Positions 10,874-23,719 of a stretch of DNA of 64,000 nt are shown here, one piece after another; position 1 is the first letter of the stretch, and every line of letters starts with the position of its first letter. The stretch is from Diplocarpon mali (taxonomy: Eukaryota; Ascomycota; Leotiomycetes; Helotiales; Drepanopezizaceae): the NCBI GenBank assembly GCA_024741835.1, contig JAENRP010000040.1, positions 10,878-74,877 of the forward strand. Direction: 5' to 3'. A program made the position numbers and the translations under genes. The notes beneath the pieces were generated by a model, which worked only from the letters and a program-made list of their open reading frames with translations, was not told the DNA's origin and ran no database searches.

Positions 10874-11858
10874 CCGTACCATGTCCATTATAGCCTCTCA
10901 ATCTTCCATATCCACATCAATCTCAATCCGAGTCTCCAGTTCCTGTTGACGTCCTCGCCAGCGACTTACCTGTACATGTATATTCCTTCCTTCTAAGCTT
11001 GTCATACAACCTTTGACATGAGCCTGCGCCCGCACTTCGCCCCCTCTCCCTCTCTTCTCTTGCTTGTTCCCTATTGACGTCTCTTCTCTTCTTCGCCTCA
11101 CGTCAAGCCCTCAGCTTGAACCGCCTCTGTCCCGTCCAGCTCCGGGCCACCATCCCCGTCTCCGCGCTGCCCAGCCTGCCTTGTCGATTGTTCAGTACTT
11201 GGCCTCGTATCTGGCAGGGATCCTGACTGCTCTCCGCGTGTCTCGGTTCGGGTAGTCAGCTCGGGGTCATGGCCGACTTGGATTCCAAACCAGGGTCTGG
11301 TGTTGCCTTTGCCTTTGCATCTGCATCAACTATGCTTGTTGAGAAGCCGAGGTGAGCGGAGCCGAGTTCACTAGCCAGAGTATATGATCATCTACCCTTC
11401 ATCCACCATGCAGTGGACTACGTTCTCTAGCTCACGCCCACGGGTGCGTATCCAGGCGCCTCTACCGATCGGTCTGGAATCGAACCGCGGAGCTGTCGAG
11501 TCGCGAAATGGCTACATCTCAACCATGACAAACCACCCCATCTCTCGCCCAACACTCCCCAGCTCTGCACCAACCGCAGAACCACAACTCGTAACCCCAT
11601 CTGAGTCCCAGACGCTCGAGCATCTTGGGAACCCAAATGCGCAGCAGAGATTGGGATCATGCTTCGATATCCCAAACGCCCGGTCTGATCGCTCGCCTCG
11701 CCTCGCCTCGCTACTCCCCCCATACCGGTAGGGGCTGAGCCGTCACCATGCCTGTAGGAATATAGTGATCGGGGTCACATGTGAGGCATGTGACGAGAGT
11801 GAAAGAGAGTGAATCTGGGGACACGTGACGGCCTTGGCATATGCTGCCCTCGAGTACT

Positions 11859-11860
<2 letters not shown>
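10874..11860. other. Intergenic; weak hint of a small spliced ORF
   Basis: An ATG at 11269 in a reasonable context opens a 28-codon frame that runs to a GTGAGC donor at 11352. A CAG acceptor at 11413 would close a gene of about 66 residues. No homology is recognised and I do not annotate it as a gene. A short CGCCT repeat lies near 11690-11710. TCACATGTGA near 11775 is palindromic. Confidence 0.35.
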
Positions 11861-11908
<48 letters not shown>

Positions 11909-11934
11909 ACACACACACACACACACACACACAC
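11861..11934. repeat. Compound microsatellite (TC)n then (AC)n
   Basis: A TC run (11861-11902) followed by an AC run (11907-11934), joined by TCTC/ACTC transitions. Confidence 0.97.
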
Positions 11935-14900
11935 ATTCATCTACAACTGCAACAAGAATCCATCTTACTTTATCAGTGCGCACCTTGTGAAACCAACAAT
12001 GCCAGCGCGAGCCAATCTGCGCGGTGCTGTGCTCGCTCGCGCCTCGCTGGCTGGTGCTTGACGCATCTGTGTCTACGCCTGTGACATGCTGTGCTGTGCT
12101 GGGGTCAGGCTGGGAGCATGCCGTACTCTACTCGCGCTACTATTCAGTGCAGAGAAGAGCGTGCAGGACTTGGTGTGTATAGAGCGCAGCGGTATCCCAA
12201 CGCCTCCTGGCGCTGGTCTCTGGCCTCTCGTGGTCACGGTCGGCCTACAGCATCTACACCTCTACCTCTCAAGCTCAGCCGCGCATGCACGCCCCTAGCA
12301 ACCTCTCCCTCCTCAGCAGGAATACGCATCCCTGCTTTCGCGCGAGCATCCTACCGGTTTCCCCCCTCGTCGTCCTTGCGACAGCGGGGAGGGGAGACAG
12401 GGGAAGGGGGAATGTTCGCTGTCTTCTTGGTAGAAGGGAGAGGGGGGGGGGAGAGAAGAGGACATGCATCCCCCTTCACACCTAGCGGTTGCCGCTATGT
12501 GGCAAGCAGGCTGGCAAGAACACATTGCTGCCTGCCCTCTGCTTCTGGACTATCCGCGTGTGGAGTTCCTGATATTGATATGGATATAGATGTGGATATG
12601 GAAATCGCTACTTGCCCTTTCTGCGACCAAGTTGCTGCTTGGATGTTGCAAGCGGGTAAAAGGTGTGAATTTCTTTACCTGCTGGTTTTTCCTTGGCTCT
12701 TGAGATTGCAACGAAGACTAGGGCATACCTTGGCGCTTGTGCTTCCAGCGTAGTATACAGAGCAAGTTGAGATGTGCGATTCATTTCCAAACTGGGTCAG
12801 ATCGTACACATAAACACGATCCCGGTATCGAGAATAAGAGGGCTCGGCACAAGCGCGATCGGTCTGATACGAGGTCTTGGGCGGCGAAGTAGAGAAAGGC
12901 ACGTTGCCTTTGACCTTCCTTTTCTTGGATTTTGTGCCTAGCGTTTGGAACATGAGAGTTGAGCATTAGCCAAGGCATTGAAGTCTGATTACTACTACGT
13001 CCTTTTTTCCCCCGCGATCTGAGCGGATTCCTTTGGTTATCTCTCTAGTGATGTATGCTGTTGGTTCTCTTGCATGGTTGCGCGCGTGTGTACATGTACA
13101 CTATCAATAAAGGAGGAATCCTTTGGCTCGATACTCTGTTCCTTGCAGATGGTAATATCTGGCTCTGGAATATTCTTGCCCCGGCGATCTTGCAACCCTG
13201 TTCCTCCCACAGACACCCTCCTCGCCCCGTGTCTCTTGACAAAATCAGGGAATGCAGCAGCTGTGAAATAGATTCTAGCCTCCAGATAGCTGGCCTTGAC
13301 CCTGCGTGTGGCTTACAAAGGGCTGCGCGCCAGACTCTTTCTGTTTGTTTGAATAGAGAACGCCTAGAAACTGGGCAGTAGAAGTTATGGAAATAGAGAG
13401 AAATGACCAAAGGATCCCACGGTCTGAATGGAATGTAGAGATGAGATAGTAGATGATAAAATTCAATATATTCGAAGCAAATAGAGGATAATCTCAAACG
13501 CGCTGAAGTGGATTGATCATCTTCAGAGGAAATAAATAAACGAACCATCACAGTGCAAAAGATACAACCGAAATCAAGCTTTGCGCTTAATCAGTGAGTA
13601 CGTATCAGATGTGATCCTGATTTAAGTAAAAGTAAAATGGAACATAGGCTGAGCTTGTAATCATTGCAAAAAAGAAACAAGAAAAGGGTGAAAGGGAGCA
13701 CTAGTCTTTCCTCTTTCATTAGTAGAACCCTTCAAATATCCTTCTACCTACTGGAAAAGCAAGTAAAGAAGTTGGAAGTGACGAGTAATGGTACCAACCG
13801 ATAAGCAAGTACTTGATTGTCTTATAGCATACAGCGTGGATACGTTTCTAAGTCTTGCTATTGGAAACCTGCAAAGCCTAGTTACCCATTGAAACGATCA
13901 TTATACGACTCAATACTAGCGCTAGTCAGAAGTTCAGACAGAAGTCTCTACTCTATATCTGTAAATGCTACCCGCCTGTTGCAGGGCACGTAGTACATAT
14001 GGGTTTTCATAAGGATATAATTATGATTAGCCGATGTTTTCTCAGGGATAAATGTAGAGCCCGCACTCCACTTGATCTCGGTTGCTACTCTTGGTAGCTG
14101 TAGGCTAGTCAAGTCCATTGCTGTTGTGGAAAGCTTCCACCGCGCATTGCGATTATGGCACGGCTTTTCATTTCTTCAAAGCTTTCAGTGAATGGCTACG
14201 TATGTGACCTGCTTCTGAAGTCTTCGTAGCTCTTTAATTCTTATCAATATGTAAACATATTTTACGAAAAAAAAAAGGAAAAAATATATCCAGAGGGCTA
14301 TGTGATTACGTAGGGGCTGGGACCGGAGTCTCATCTTGCCCGACCTTCATTAACGTGTTGTTTCTTCAAAGACCACATCTCACAGGTTTTAGAAATGATG
14401 TTGATACAGTGCTCAAACGGTGGCCTAGGGACTCTATCGATCCTGACTTTCAGATCATGAACCTGATCAATCCCTCTCGTTTAGTCGGAACTTTGCAGCT
14501 TTCCTTATCGCTACCCCTCCATTGTATGCTTTGGAAGAACTCTTGATGCATTGCGCTATCACAATAGCGAGACCTGTCGCATTTACGAAGAGGAGATGCA
14601 GGTTGAAAGCAGAGTATGTCATATTGTGGCGCAGACTCTCTAGAGATTTGTCAGCTACTTGGGAATTACCAGGCCCCCTGATAATAGATCAGTTGATATG
14701 CTAAAGACCATCTTGGGATTGAGTGTTTTGCAAACAAGTACAGTGCAACAAGGGAGCCAACAGCATAGATTGAGTAACAACTGAACTGCATTATGAAAGA
14801 CTACATTGCTACAGAAGAGATTGAAATTTTGGGCAAAGCCTCAGAGACCACTCTGTCAGATACTGCATCCTATTGCTATATGGTAATTTTTAATAATCAC

Positions 14901-15748
14901 ATCTTCTGTAGTTGATACAATAGTGAAGAATGGTTACTTTGAAGGGCCACTCTAGAGAAAGGACGTGTTTTCGCTTGATAAAAATGCTCAAAACAAACAT
15001 GATTAGGTCTTGCCCAGCCGAAACAATCACCCAGCTGTTGAGATTCAAGCAATCTGTTAGAAGTAATACAGTTTGTGATGGTCACTGCTGTGAAGGGGTT
15101 TACATCTTTTGTATTCAATTGACAAAGAGTTGAGACTTTTGAAGTGAGTGCCTTGACATTGTATTATTTACCTCAGCCATTATCAAGCTATCTTCAGGTT
15201 CAATACTACTTGATAATACATTGATTCTGTAAGAGCTATCATACTGCCATGAGATGATATTTAAGTTCACAATGCTGTTCATCTTCTGCGGAAAAGGCAA
15301 GATGGTTCCAAGGCTCTGTTCGAAACGTATCTAAGCCTCGATTGGCCACAACACTTGGATCCTAACGCAGATAAGTCTACCTTCTAGTATCGAAAATACC
15401 TATGGATTGGTTAGCAGCCTTAAGATTTTGATGTTCTTATTATGCAGACCTCACCTGTGTCCTCTTCATCTGCGGGAAACAACAGGCAGCTTTCCTGACA
15501 GCTACATTCACAACTTGAACCAAGACACAATAAACCACAGCAGACCATATTCTCCCAAACGCAAGTCTGCCTCTCTTTATCACTTTACGTAATTGTCAAT
15601 TCCTATCTTCTGTACAGCAATACACGCGTCACAACCAGGCAACAAGACCCACCAGCGAAACACAACCTATCAGTGGCAGAATTTGACTTCTCACAATCGT
15701 AGCATCACCAAGACGTATAGCTCAGCGCTTGACAAGATATATCTGGCC
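11935..15748. other. Gene-poor intergenic stretch
   Basis: No supported gene. 12540-12610 has a GATATGGATATAGAT-type hexamer repeat. From about 13.0 kb base composition becomes more AT-rich. Open frames stay under 170 codons with no recognisable domain. The end of the region is the likely promoter and leader of the next gene. Confidence 0.5.
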
Positions 15749-17078
15749 ATGGAGGAGGCTCACGATTCCAAGCAGGCTATGCTTCACCCCACAGCGATGC
15801 AGTATGCAGATGTGGCATGGAACTTGAAGTACTTGCAATGCCAGAGTGAGCTGATTGAGCTATTGGCAGGAGAAGCCCTCAAGCGTGCGAGAACTATGCA
15901 TCTGAGCAAGAGAGACGAGAAAAGGGTCATCAATCTGAAAAAGTCCTTACAGAAGAACAAGGTCGTGGCCACGGAAGAGCTTGAGGTAAGAGGCGAGAGT
16001 TCCCAGCCAACGACTTGGAGATACTGACTCCTCGCAACAGGCTGCGCAGAGGGCCGCGATCAAGGCACAGATCAGGTATCACGAATCTCGCACCCCCCAA
16101 AACCTCCCTCCCCTCGAGCCCCAATTCCACATCGACGCAGTCGACAACCCGCAGCTCCTGCAACTCAAGAAGCGCTACGACGTCCTGCGCGAGGCGCTGC
16201 ACATGAGCAGCACCACGATCAGCGCGGAGGAATGGGCGGCCATGAACCTCTGCGCCTCGGGGCGGCGAAAGCTCTACGCGGACAGCCAGCTGGTGCGCGA
16301 TCTCAACGAGAGCCGCGAGCTGCCGTGCAATTTCAGCCATGGCATCGGCACGCCGACCGAGGACTTCGAGACGGAGGAGGCGGGCTGCGGATTCCAGAGC
16401 AGGAACATCTTATTCGCCGGCTTTCCCCAGCTGTTTGCTGCGTTAAGCCTGGGTCTGGATGGCTTCCCGACCGACGGTGCGCTGAATGATACCTACCAGA
16501 GGATACTTGGTATCCAGATCGAGGGGGGCCTGCCACTGCTAGATCTGAAGGGCAGGGCAGAGGCTGATGCCACCGCGAGCGAGGATGTCGACATGGACGG
16601 CGCGGAGTCAGGAGATGAAGCCGGCGGTGCCTCGCGACTATTTCACCAGGCGGAGGACGGACCGGCCAGCGGGAATGCCGGTCACACATCTCAACAAGCA
16701 ACCGCCCCAGCGCCAGCTCGTCGCCGCTCGCAAAAGGCTGCGATACCTCCAGCAGCAGCAGCAGCAGCGCATCCAGCTCCCGCGCTCACGCAAAACCCAT
16801 ACGGCCGAGCGACTCCCTACGCCCCGACACCCCAGGCGAAGAACCCGGCCTTGAACCTCAAATGGCACCTCGTCAAGGGAAACCCGCCGCCCGCGGTGAC
16901 GGCCGTCGCGTGGGACCGAGCATTCCGGAACGCGTACGCGAAGCGCTTTAACGCTCGCGGGAAAAACAACGTTCTGTCGAGGGCGGATAATGCGAGCGGG
17001 CTCACGCGCGACGAGGCCATCTCGCGATTGATCAGGGAAGGGGTCGTGCGTGGGGGGTTTGCGGATACGAATCCTTAG
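15749..17078 (+). CDS. Unrecognised two-exon protein with disordered Ala/Pro-rich region
   Basis: Join 15749-15985 and 16041-17078; 424 residues. The ATG at 15749 has a strong context (GGCCATGG). The 55-bp intron has donor GTAAGA, branch-like ACTGAC and acceptor CAACAG, and splices in phase 0. Residues 1-120 are charged and helical in character (LKRARTMHLSKRDEKR), possibly coiled coil. About 265-345 is low complexity, acidic then Ala/Pro-rich with an alanine run encoded by a GCA repeat near 16752. The C-terminal 80 residues are basic and end with an ordered-looking helix (SGLTRDEAISRLIREGVVRG). Exon 2 is clearly more GC-rich than exon 1. I recognise no family. Either exon could extend if upstream exons exist. 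Confidence 0.72.
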
Positions 17079-18796
17079 GTCGGAGAAGTCTGGACTTGAC
17101 GATGATGATATGCTTGTAGAAGTTTGCCTCTGCATAGCGCGTCCTTGTGTAGTCAATACAGACTAGTGTATCCGAACGCGAGACAATGAGTAAGGTGTAT
17201 TCTTGTGATAGGAGCATTCGGGGCAGCGGCCTGGCCATTATCAGAGTACGTAGAGCGTATGAAAGCTCCGAAAGAGCGGAGCTTGCGTACCTTACAGCCA
17301 GTCAAGCTTCGAATGATCTGCGTAGGTTTGAGAATGGCCCCGGAATAAGCTTTGGTTCTCTGAGTATATCGTCAGTCCGTGGAAAGGATTGTTTCAGTTG
17401 ATGACTGGAAAACAACAGAAACCTGACTGAAAGGTTCAACATCTAAATCGCTGAAGACTAACTTATTCCATGGTAATTGACTATGAACATGAATGTTCTT
17501 GATGACAGAGAATCACGTCAAGTGCGCGCAGGAGATTATGCGAATAAGAAGAAATAGCATCCGCCTTTGCTGGCCAAATCAACATGTAACGACTTGGTTG
17601 TAGAGATATGTATTGAGAGAATGCCACGTCCAGAGAAACAAGATTCCACTTTTGATTCTTTCGATAGTTCGATACCTTGTTTCCAATAGCATTCCTCTGC
17701 TATTTTATCAAAATTACATAATTTAAAATTGAACACTGCAAGAAGACATGGTAGTTAGGAAGGCATCGAGGGAGATATCGCAGGAGGTCCCAAAGGAAGT
17801 CTCAAATCGAAGATATCCAAGAGATATCGAATCCAAGGAGGTGTCGAAGGAAAGAGAATGGATCCAGAAGAATTGAAGAATAAAACAATGCACCTCTACA
17901 ACACTTTCAGTCATCGCGTATATTCAGCTGAACGTTTATTATCGTACGAGTCTGCTTTCCAAAACTCGAGAAAACGAAATACATACATACATATATTTAT
18001 ACTTGTATAACTAGTCAGAACCAAACGTACCTTTTGTAACTATCCTTTGATTTCGCCCCACTGTTTTCCAATAATTTTACAATCATTTACAACACTCTTA
18101 CCATTACTGACCGAATAAACTCCTCAGCGGGTTGTCAGCACACTTCAAGCTACAGGAGCTTCGCTGTCCGCTTCAGCCAAAAGTCCAGACGGTGCTTGAG
18201 GTTATACTGAGCCTCGTTGAGTATCCGGGCGTTTTCCCGCGCGGAAATATCGCCTCCAGCGTCAATGAGACGTCTGCCGCATCGATTGTTGTTTGCGTTC
18301 GTTCGTGGCCCGTTGGGAGTCTCCTGGCCCATCCCCCTGCCAACACCAAGACGCCCCACACTTCCCTCCGACGACGGCAAATCACGCAGGCCTTTGTTGT
18401 CACAGCTCGCTTAGCACTTGGCGCCCCCCTATCTTGCTGGCAACCCTGCCTCGCATTACACGTGGCGCTCTCCGCTCGCAGTGCTGGATGTCGTCGGGGT
18501 ATACGATGCGAGGGCGTCGTCGGGCTGCGCAGGCGCCGTCTCTGGGCAGGTTCTCCCAACATGTGTGGTGACGGCTTCACTTCTCGTGGGACACGTTCAC
18601 TGGGTGCCGCGCAGCCGCTGAGAGTCTGGCGTGCAGGGTGGGAGGGTTGCGGGTGGGAAACCCGGAGCGTTGGGTTCCATCTGCGAGGGACCGAATCGCC
18701 CTGGAGAGCTCGCCGGAGCTATCGGTGGCTGTCTGATGGTTGCAGCTGTCACGGGCTTGGGGAGACAGGGATTAGCTCTTCTTCTCTGCACATAAC
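17079..18796. other. Intergenic region
   Basis: AT-rich to about 18.1 kb, then GC-rich toward the next gene. 17760-17870 has a loose GAGATATCGAAGG-type repeat. Open frames in 18.1-18.8 kb overlap on both strands and are not supported. The promoter of the HMG-CoA-reductase-like gene must lie here. Confidence 0.45.
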
Positions 18797-20188
18797 ATGT
18801 GCTCCTCTGCGCGTGGCTATCCTCGTCAGAACCTCCAGCTTGTTACGATGCCTCGCTCGCCCAAGGAGATTGAGAGGCCTTTCATCATAAACCTCCTCGA
18901 CCCATCTCGGTCCCGGCCTCAGCTTGAGAAAACAGCTCCGCGCGCGAGCGACGCGGATCCCCGACAGAGCCGGCCAGAACGGCCCCCGGCAAAACCGACA
19001 TCTCCGACTCAAGCAGAGAGAGAGGATGCGTCGCAAGGAGAAGCGCTGGGGAGTCTCACGGCCCGACACGATGCGCCCAAGACGCAACTCCAGATCTCGC
19101 CGAACCTGCCGCGGAATCTTGCATCCGCAGCAGACGCCGGAATCGAGAGCACCGCGAGCTTCACACTGCCCGTCACGCTCGCCGGCCCTCTGAGCATCCA
19201 CGGCACGTATCAGAGCGAGAAGAGCCTCTACGCTCCGCTGGCAACAGTCGATCCAGCCGTCGGTACCGCCTGCTCCCGCGGCTGCGAGGTGTTCTCTGCC
19301 GGCGGCGGCATCTCAACCGCCGCCCTCGACGAGGTCCTGACCCGGCGTCCCGTCTTCACGTTCTCCAGCATGCCGCAAGCCCTCGCGTTCTACCGACTCC
19401 TGCCATCCCTCTTCGGATACCTCAAGGGCGCCGCAGAGCAGACGAGCCTCCACGGGACGCTGGCATCGGTGAAGCCCTTCATCGCCGGGACCTCAGTCCG
19501 CGCCGAGCTCGCGTACGCGTGCAGCGATGCCGCCGACCAGAGGATGGTGGATTCGGCGACGCGGGCGGCCTGCACGACACTGGTCGAGGAGGACCGCCCT
19601 GACGGCTTGGTCGGATTCCAGATCGATGCGGACGCCGCATCGGACCGAGACGCTGCGTGGAAAGCTGCTTCGGCGCAGCAAGGGATATCCGTCTTGGCCT
19701 GGGGCACGATCCCGAACCGCGTCAGCCAGAACATGCTCGGGTGCTCTACTGAGACGCTGAGAGGCGTGCTGTCTCTCTCGGATGAGCTCGGTACGAGGGA
19801 CGGTCGGGTGAGGCAGTCTCCCAACGCCTCGGACATCGCGGCTGCGATCCTCGGCTCCTGCGGACGACGCGTCGGATCCGCCCCCGAGTCGGTGACATCG
19901 CATCTCACGGCCGAGTTCGACCGAGAGACAGAAGAGCTCACGCTGAGCCTGTTCTTCCCATCTCTGCGGATCTTCATGGACGGCTCTGACGGTGCGGCGG
20001 AGAGCGCGACGCAGACAGAGGCCCTGGAGACGATCGGCTGCCGGGGAGAGGGGAAGAGATGGGCGCTGGCGGAGACGGTAGCTGCGTTTGCGCTGGCGGT
20101 GGAAATCAGTTCCCTCGGTGCACTCGCCACTCAGAATCTGGCCGCGAGACGCAGAGGCGTGGCGAGGAAGCTCAAGTCGAAGCTCTGA
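18797..20188 (+). CDS. HMG-CoA-reductase-fold protein, catalytically degenerate
   Basis: 463 residues from 18797, or 446 from an in-frame ATG at 18848; both have A at -3. The first 100 residues are disordered. From there the order of class I HMG-CoA reductase catalytic-domain blocks is visible (numbers from 18848): LPVTLAGPL (107-115), PLATVDPAVGTACSRGC (130-146; the family has PMATTEG-LVASTNRGC), AGGG (151-154), LTRRPV (165-170; family MTRAP), AYACSDAADQRM (222-233; family SGDAMGMNM), SCGRR (337-341; family CGQD), and ETVAAFALAVEISSLGALAT (409-428; family GELSLMAALA). My hand alignment puts Ser at the catalytic Lys, Arg at the catalytic Asp and Arg at the catalytic His. There is no membrane anchor. 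The protein is therefore probably not a mevalonate-pathway enzyme; a ligand-binding or regulatory role is a guess. Confidence 0.82.
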   Translation: MCSSARGYPRQNLQLVTMPRSPKEIERPFIINLLDPSRSRPQLEKTAPRASDADPRQSRPERPPAKPTSPTQAEREDASQGEALGSLTARHDAPKTQLQISPNLPRNLASAADAGIESTASFTLPVTLAGPLSIHGTYQSEKSLYAPLATVDPAVGTACSRGCEVFSAGGGISTAALDEVLTRRPVFTFSSMPQALAFYRLLPSLFGYLKGAAEQTSLHGTLASVKPFIAGTSVRAELAYACSDAADQRMVDSATRAACTTLVEEDRPDGLVGFQIDADAASDRDAAWKAASAQQGISVLAWGTIPNRVSQNMLGCSTETLRGVLSLSDELGTRDGRVRQSPNASDIAAAILGSCGRRVGSAPESVTSHLTAEFDRETEELTLSLFFPSLRIFMDGSDGAAESATQTEALETIGCRGEGKRWALAETVAAFALAVEISSLGALATQNLAARRRGVARKLKSKL

Positions 20189-23136
20189 GATGTGTGCTTT
20201 GGGGGATACGACGGCTAGATACACATGGACTCGGTCCCCCGTGGGGCTTTTCGGGGTGTGTAGAACGCCAGCACGAGATTGAAAAAGTTTGTGATAGAGA
20301 TGTGCCGCATAGCCTGCGATAATGCCGATTCTGAACTGGTGGGGGACGGTGTTTACTCTCGCGAGGTAGAAATCTTTAGAAAAAGCATCAAGACAGGAAC
20401 GAGCCGCATCTCCAGCCCTCTGTGCTGATCTCCCTAGCTTGTAGAAGTCGTCCGGAAACAACCAACGATATCAAATTAAGTCTTAACAAATGCAGTCCTC
20501 AGAGCCATGACTTCTAAGTCTGATTTACAGAATCTCTGCGATGAGGAGTATGCAGAGTTGTTATGGAGCTCTTCTCGGCTTCGGTGCCCGGACTTTTGAT
20601 ATCGAAACCAGGCCTCCTCCTTTGCTGCTCGCTTATTCTTGTACGCTCCTGTAGCGCCAAGGTATTCTCTCGTCTTCAGGAATTCGATGGCGAAAACGGC
20701 CATGGACGCTTCTATCTCCCGCTCAGGGAAAGCCAGGTTGCGAGGGTCGGGAGGGGAGATAAAGGCACGGTTACGGTCGCCCTAGGCTTGGTGGAGGTAT
20801 GAAATGTTGTATTCTCTAGCATCGCGATGAGGGGCATCGGGAGCCCTTTGTTTACACTGGCTTGCTGGGGATGAGCAGAGGCTGGCGGTACGACGCCCTG
20901 GGAGACTGGACCACTAGCCGCCAACATCTTGCAGCAGAGACCTCTCTGAGAAGCTCTCTTGAGGCGGGACTCTTGGATAGCGGTGTTTGGGAAAGTGGAG
21001 CTCTAAATGGGGAGAGAGACGATTAGGGAGTTATGTTCGTGGGGTAATCTCTGACGGGAATTAATATTTAAATATAAGATACATATTGAAGTACGTATGC
21101 CCCTCACACACATCGCTGCAAGTACCTGCCACACTCTGTTCATCCCACAGCCCAGAGCCACCCTGAAATAGCTTCGCACAAGGTCTCTTATAGCCTGGGA
21201 GATGTCGTTCAATACTGCCGCGTCTCATGCACATAAAGGATGGTTTGTTACCTCCTGAGAGACAACTCAATCACCATCAACCTGTTCTGGGCGCATTTAC
21301 TTACGTCCCTTTGCCGAAAAGCATATCTAAGCTGGGTACCGCCGAAGCGGTGCGTGTGCACGATCTGTCGGGATTACGGTACTAGCATGACGATGACGAA
21401 CTTCGCACGAGACTATAGCCCTGCGAGTCGAGAAATATACCTATAGACGTTGTAGTAGTCTTCTCTCTCTCTCTAGACTCAGACCCCAGTCCCGTGGGAT
21501 TTCCAAGTGACGCCCTGCGATACCGAAACCAGCAGAAGAGGTCCAGTCAGTTCTGCACGACAGCACCCCACAGACTCCCTTGATAAGTTTCTTCTTTTCT
21601 TCCTACTCTTAGAGAAATAGCACTCGAAGATTTCTCAGGCAGCTTCCCTCCAACCCAGAAACCCCATCTCCAACTCCTTCGTACCCAGCGCACCACCCCC
21701 ACCATGTCAGAGAATCCCCCTTTCCCGCCCAAAAGACCAAAACCCCTCATTCCCAACCGACACCAACACCCCCCGAAATGAAGACAGCCCACCTCCCAGG
21801 CTCGTCCCGGATCCATGAGCTCTCGACGCTGATCCTCCTCGTCCACGTGATGTGGTATGATGTCGTTCCCTCTTGTCAGTGCTGCCCGTGGGAAGCTCGC
21901 CCCGCCGTCGCGCGACGCCCAAGAGGCCGGCTGCACACCCGCGGCGCCGCGAGGCGTGGACGGATCGGACACGCTCTTGTCCGGTACGCGTTGACTTGTT
22001 TCTGTTGCACGTCGACGTGGGTGTGGCGTCGTAGACGCCCGCTCTAGCTCTCCTCGCGACCGAACTTCTCTGGGAGCCGGATCCCACGAGGCCAAGACGA
22101 TTCCAGTACTGGCACAGGCGCAGTGGAACTCTTTCTAGAGCGAGGTCTGCTGGATCCATGCTAGCTCTAGGCGTAGCAGAGCGCGGCCTTCAGTCGTGGT
22201 GGTGTAAATGGCTTCTTGTTTCTCGGTTAAAGCAGTTGGCACATCTCTCGAGCCGAGACGAGAACACTTCACTCTCTCGACATCAGATCGAGAAAAGTGC
22301 GAGGTATTCAGAGTAGCCACATGCCGTAGCCACAGCCTCTTATCCCTCCTCCACTCTCCATGCCATGCATTAAATATTCGCAGTGCTCGGCTCTCGCAAT
22401 GAGGTCGACTTGGTCCCGGTATGCCTAAGCGAGTAGCGTTAGTCCCCCCCTAGTATACCAGCAAACCAAGCCAGAAAAAATCAAAAGATTACGACATAAC
22501 CGTCCAAAGAAAAATACCCCCCTAGTCCAGCCAAGTTCCGGGTTCTTCTGACTTCATAAACCGATATCTAAATGCAGCCGAGATCATTTCCTTCTCCCGC
22601 CCTCTGCCCATCACACTCGTACCACGCCCCAGACAACCCAAACCCCCAACCAGGACGTATATCTGGCCAGCACAACCCGCGGAGGAATAAAAAAAAAATC
22701 CGAGCCTCGCCGCATTCCTTGCCGGTGCCGTCTCCACCGCAGTCTTCATCTCGTCCCTGAGCACAGCGCACGACGTGATGCTTGGTCGCAAGAGGAGATG
22801 TGCCGCCGCTGCACGCCCTCGTGCCCTCTCCCCGGCGGACGCGCCCCGATCCAAAGCACCGCCTCTCTACACGGCGTCGCCATCCATCGAGCGCAGGAGC
22901 GGCTCCCCGTGTACGAGGAGCTGTATCGGGGACTCCCTGTTCTGCCGCTTCCAGCTTACCTGCCAGGGCAGACAGGGCGTCCGCTTCAGAGGCAGAGCTG
23001 CAGATATGGGTTGGATGGGTATTATAACATTGAGAGCGGAAGAGACTAGGAGGGAGGGAGAGCGTTGTTCTGTTGGATAGGGAGGGGGGTATGCGTGGAT
23101 AGCGATTATACAACTGGAATTGCTGGATACCCACTT
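20189..23136. other. Region with unresolved small ORFs
   Basis: No gene is firmly supported. On the minus strand, 20476-20703 reads a 75-residue frame with KNKRAAKEEAWFRYQ, faintly like the last helix of a double-stranded-RNA-binding domain, but no complete domain can be built. On the plus strand around 22700-23050 two frames look locally protein-like: one with a hydrophobic segment (LAAFLAGAVSTAVFISSL), one with PVYEELYRGLPVLPLPAYL. A poly-A run at 22690 separates possible exons and a small gene may exist here, but its structure is unresolved. A TC repeat lies near 21460. Confidence 0.35.
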
Positions 23137-23172
23137 GTATCTGAGCCTGTATCTGAGCCTGTATCTGAGCCT
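23137..23172. repeat. Three perfect 12-bp repeats (GTATCTGAGCCT)
   Basis: Units at 23137, 23149 and 23161. Confidence 0.95.
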
Positions 23173-23719
23173 TAAGCGGAACTGAAGAGCCGCAAAGAAT
23201 AAAAGCTTTCGTGACGAGTAAGGCATGAGTAACGCACGATTCTTGTTCGTATGGCTTCGCTCAGAGTCGCAACACCAGCTGGAAACCGGCATCATACCTC
23301 GCCGTCGACTTCTCTGGCTTCTCGCCATGTCCCAGGCCGATATACGTCGCGAATAGACTTGCTAACGGTATGAAACCACACATACGAAGAACCGACAAAC
23401 ACCTGAAAAAAGAGGGGGGGGGGGAGAAAAAAGAACCCTCCTCCGCGCCGCCAGTCATAAGCCCCGGGAACTAACTGAATGACGGTATTTCAGAGTATTC
23501 CACCAGGACTTCTTGGGAAACCTCACGGGAAGTCCACCTGTATCTAACCTCGGACCTGCCCTGCAACCTTCCCACCACTCATTCCCTGCAATCCAAACCG
23601 ACCAAACCATCATTCGCTCCAAGCCCTCGTGCCACCGAACAGCCCTCGCGAAAAGAACCTTTCCCGTACAGCTACGCATACAGGTAATAGACTCTCTCGT
23701 CCTTAGCCTCGTCCTCTAC

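Noticed and set aside
11460..11530. Possible tRNA on the minus strand (GGTTCGATTCC-like word)
   Set aside because: The surrounding bases do not form a T stem or an acceptor stem.
18797..20188. Functional HMG-CoA reductase
   Set aside because: The catalytic Lys, Asp and His positions are substituted and the membrane domain is absent.
20476..20927. Double-stranded-RNA-binding protein on the minus strand
   Set aside because: Only one helix-like stretch (KNKRAAKEEA) resembles the domain; the rest does not align and two frames would have to be joined without splice sites.
21412..21428. Possible palindrome copy in genic DNA (ACTATAG...CCTGCGAGT)
   Set aside because: The right arm matches 9 of 10 bases, but the whole is 17 bp instead of 23 and the left arm is poor; probably chance.
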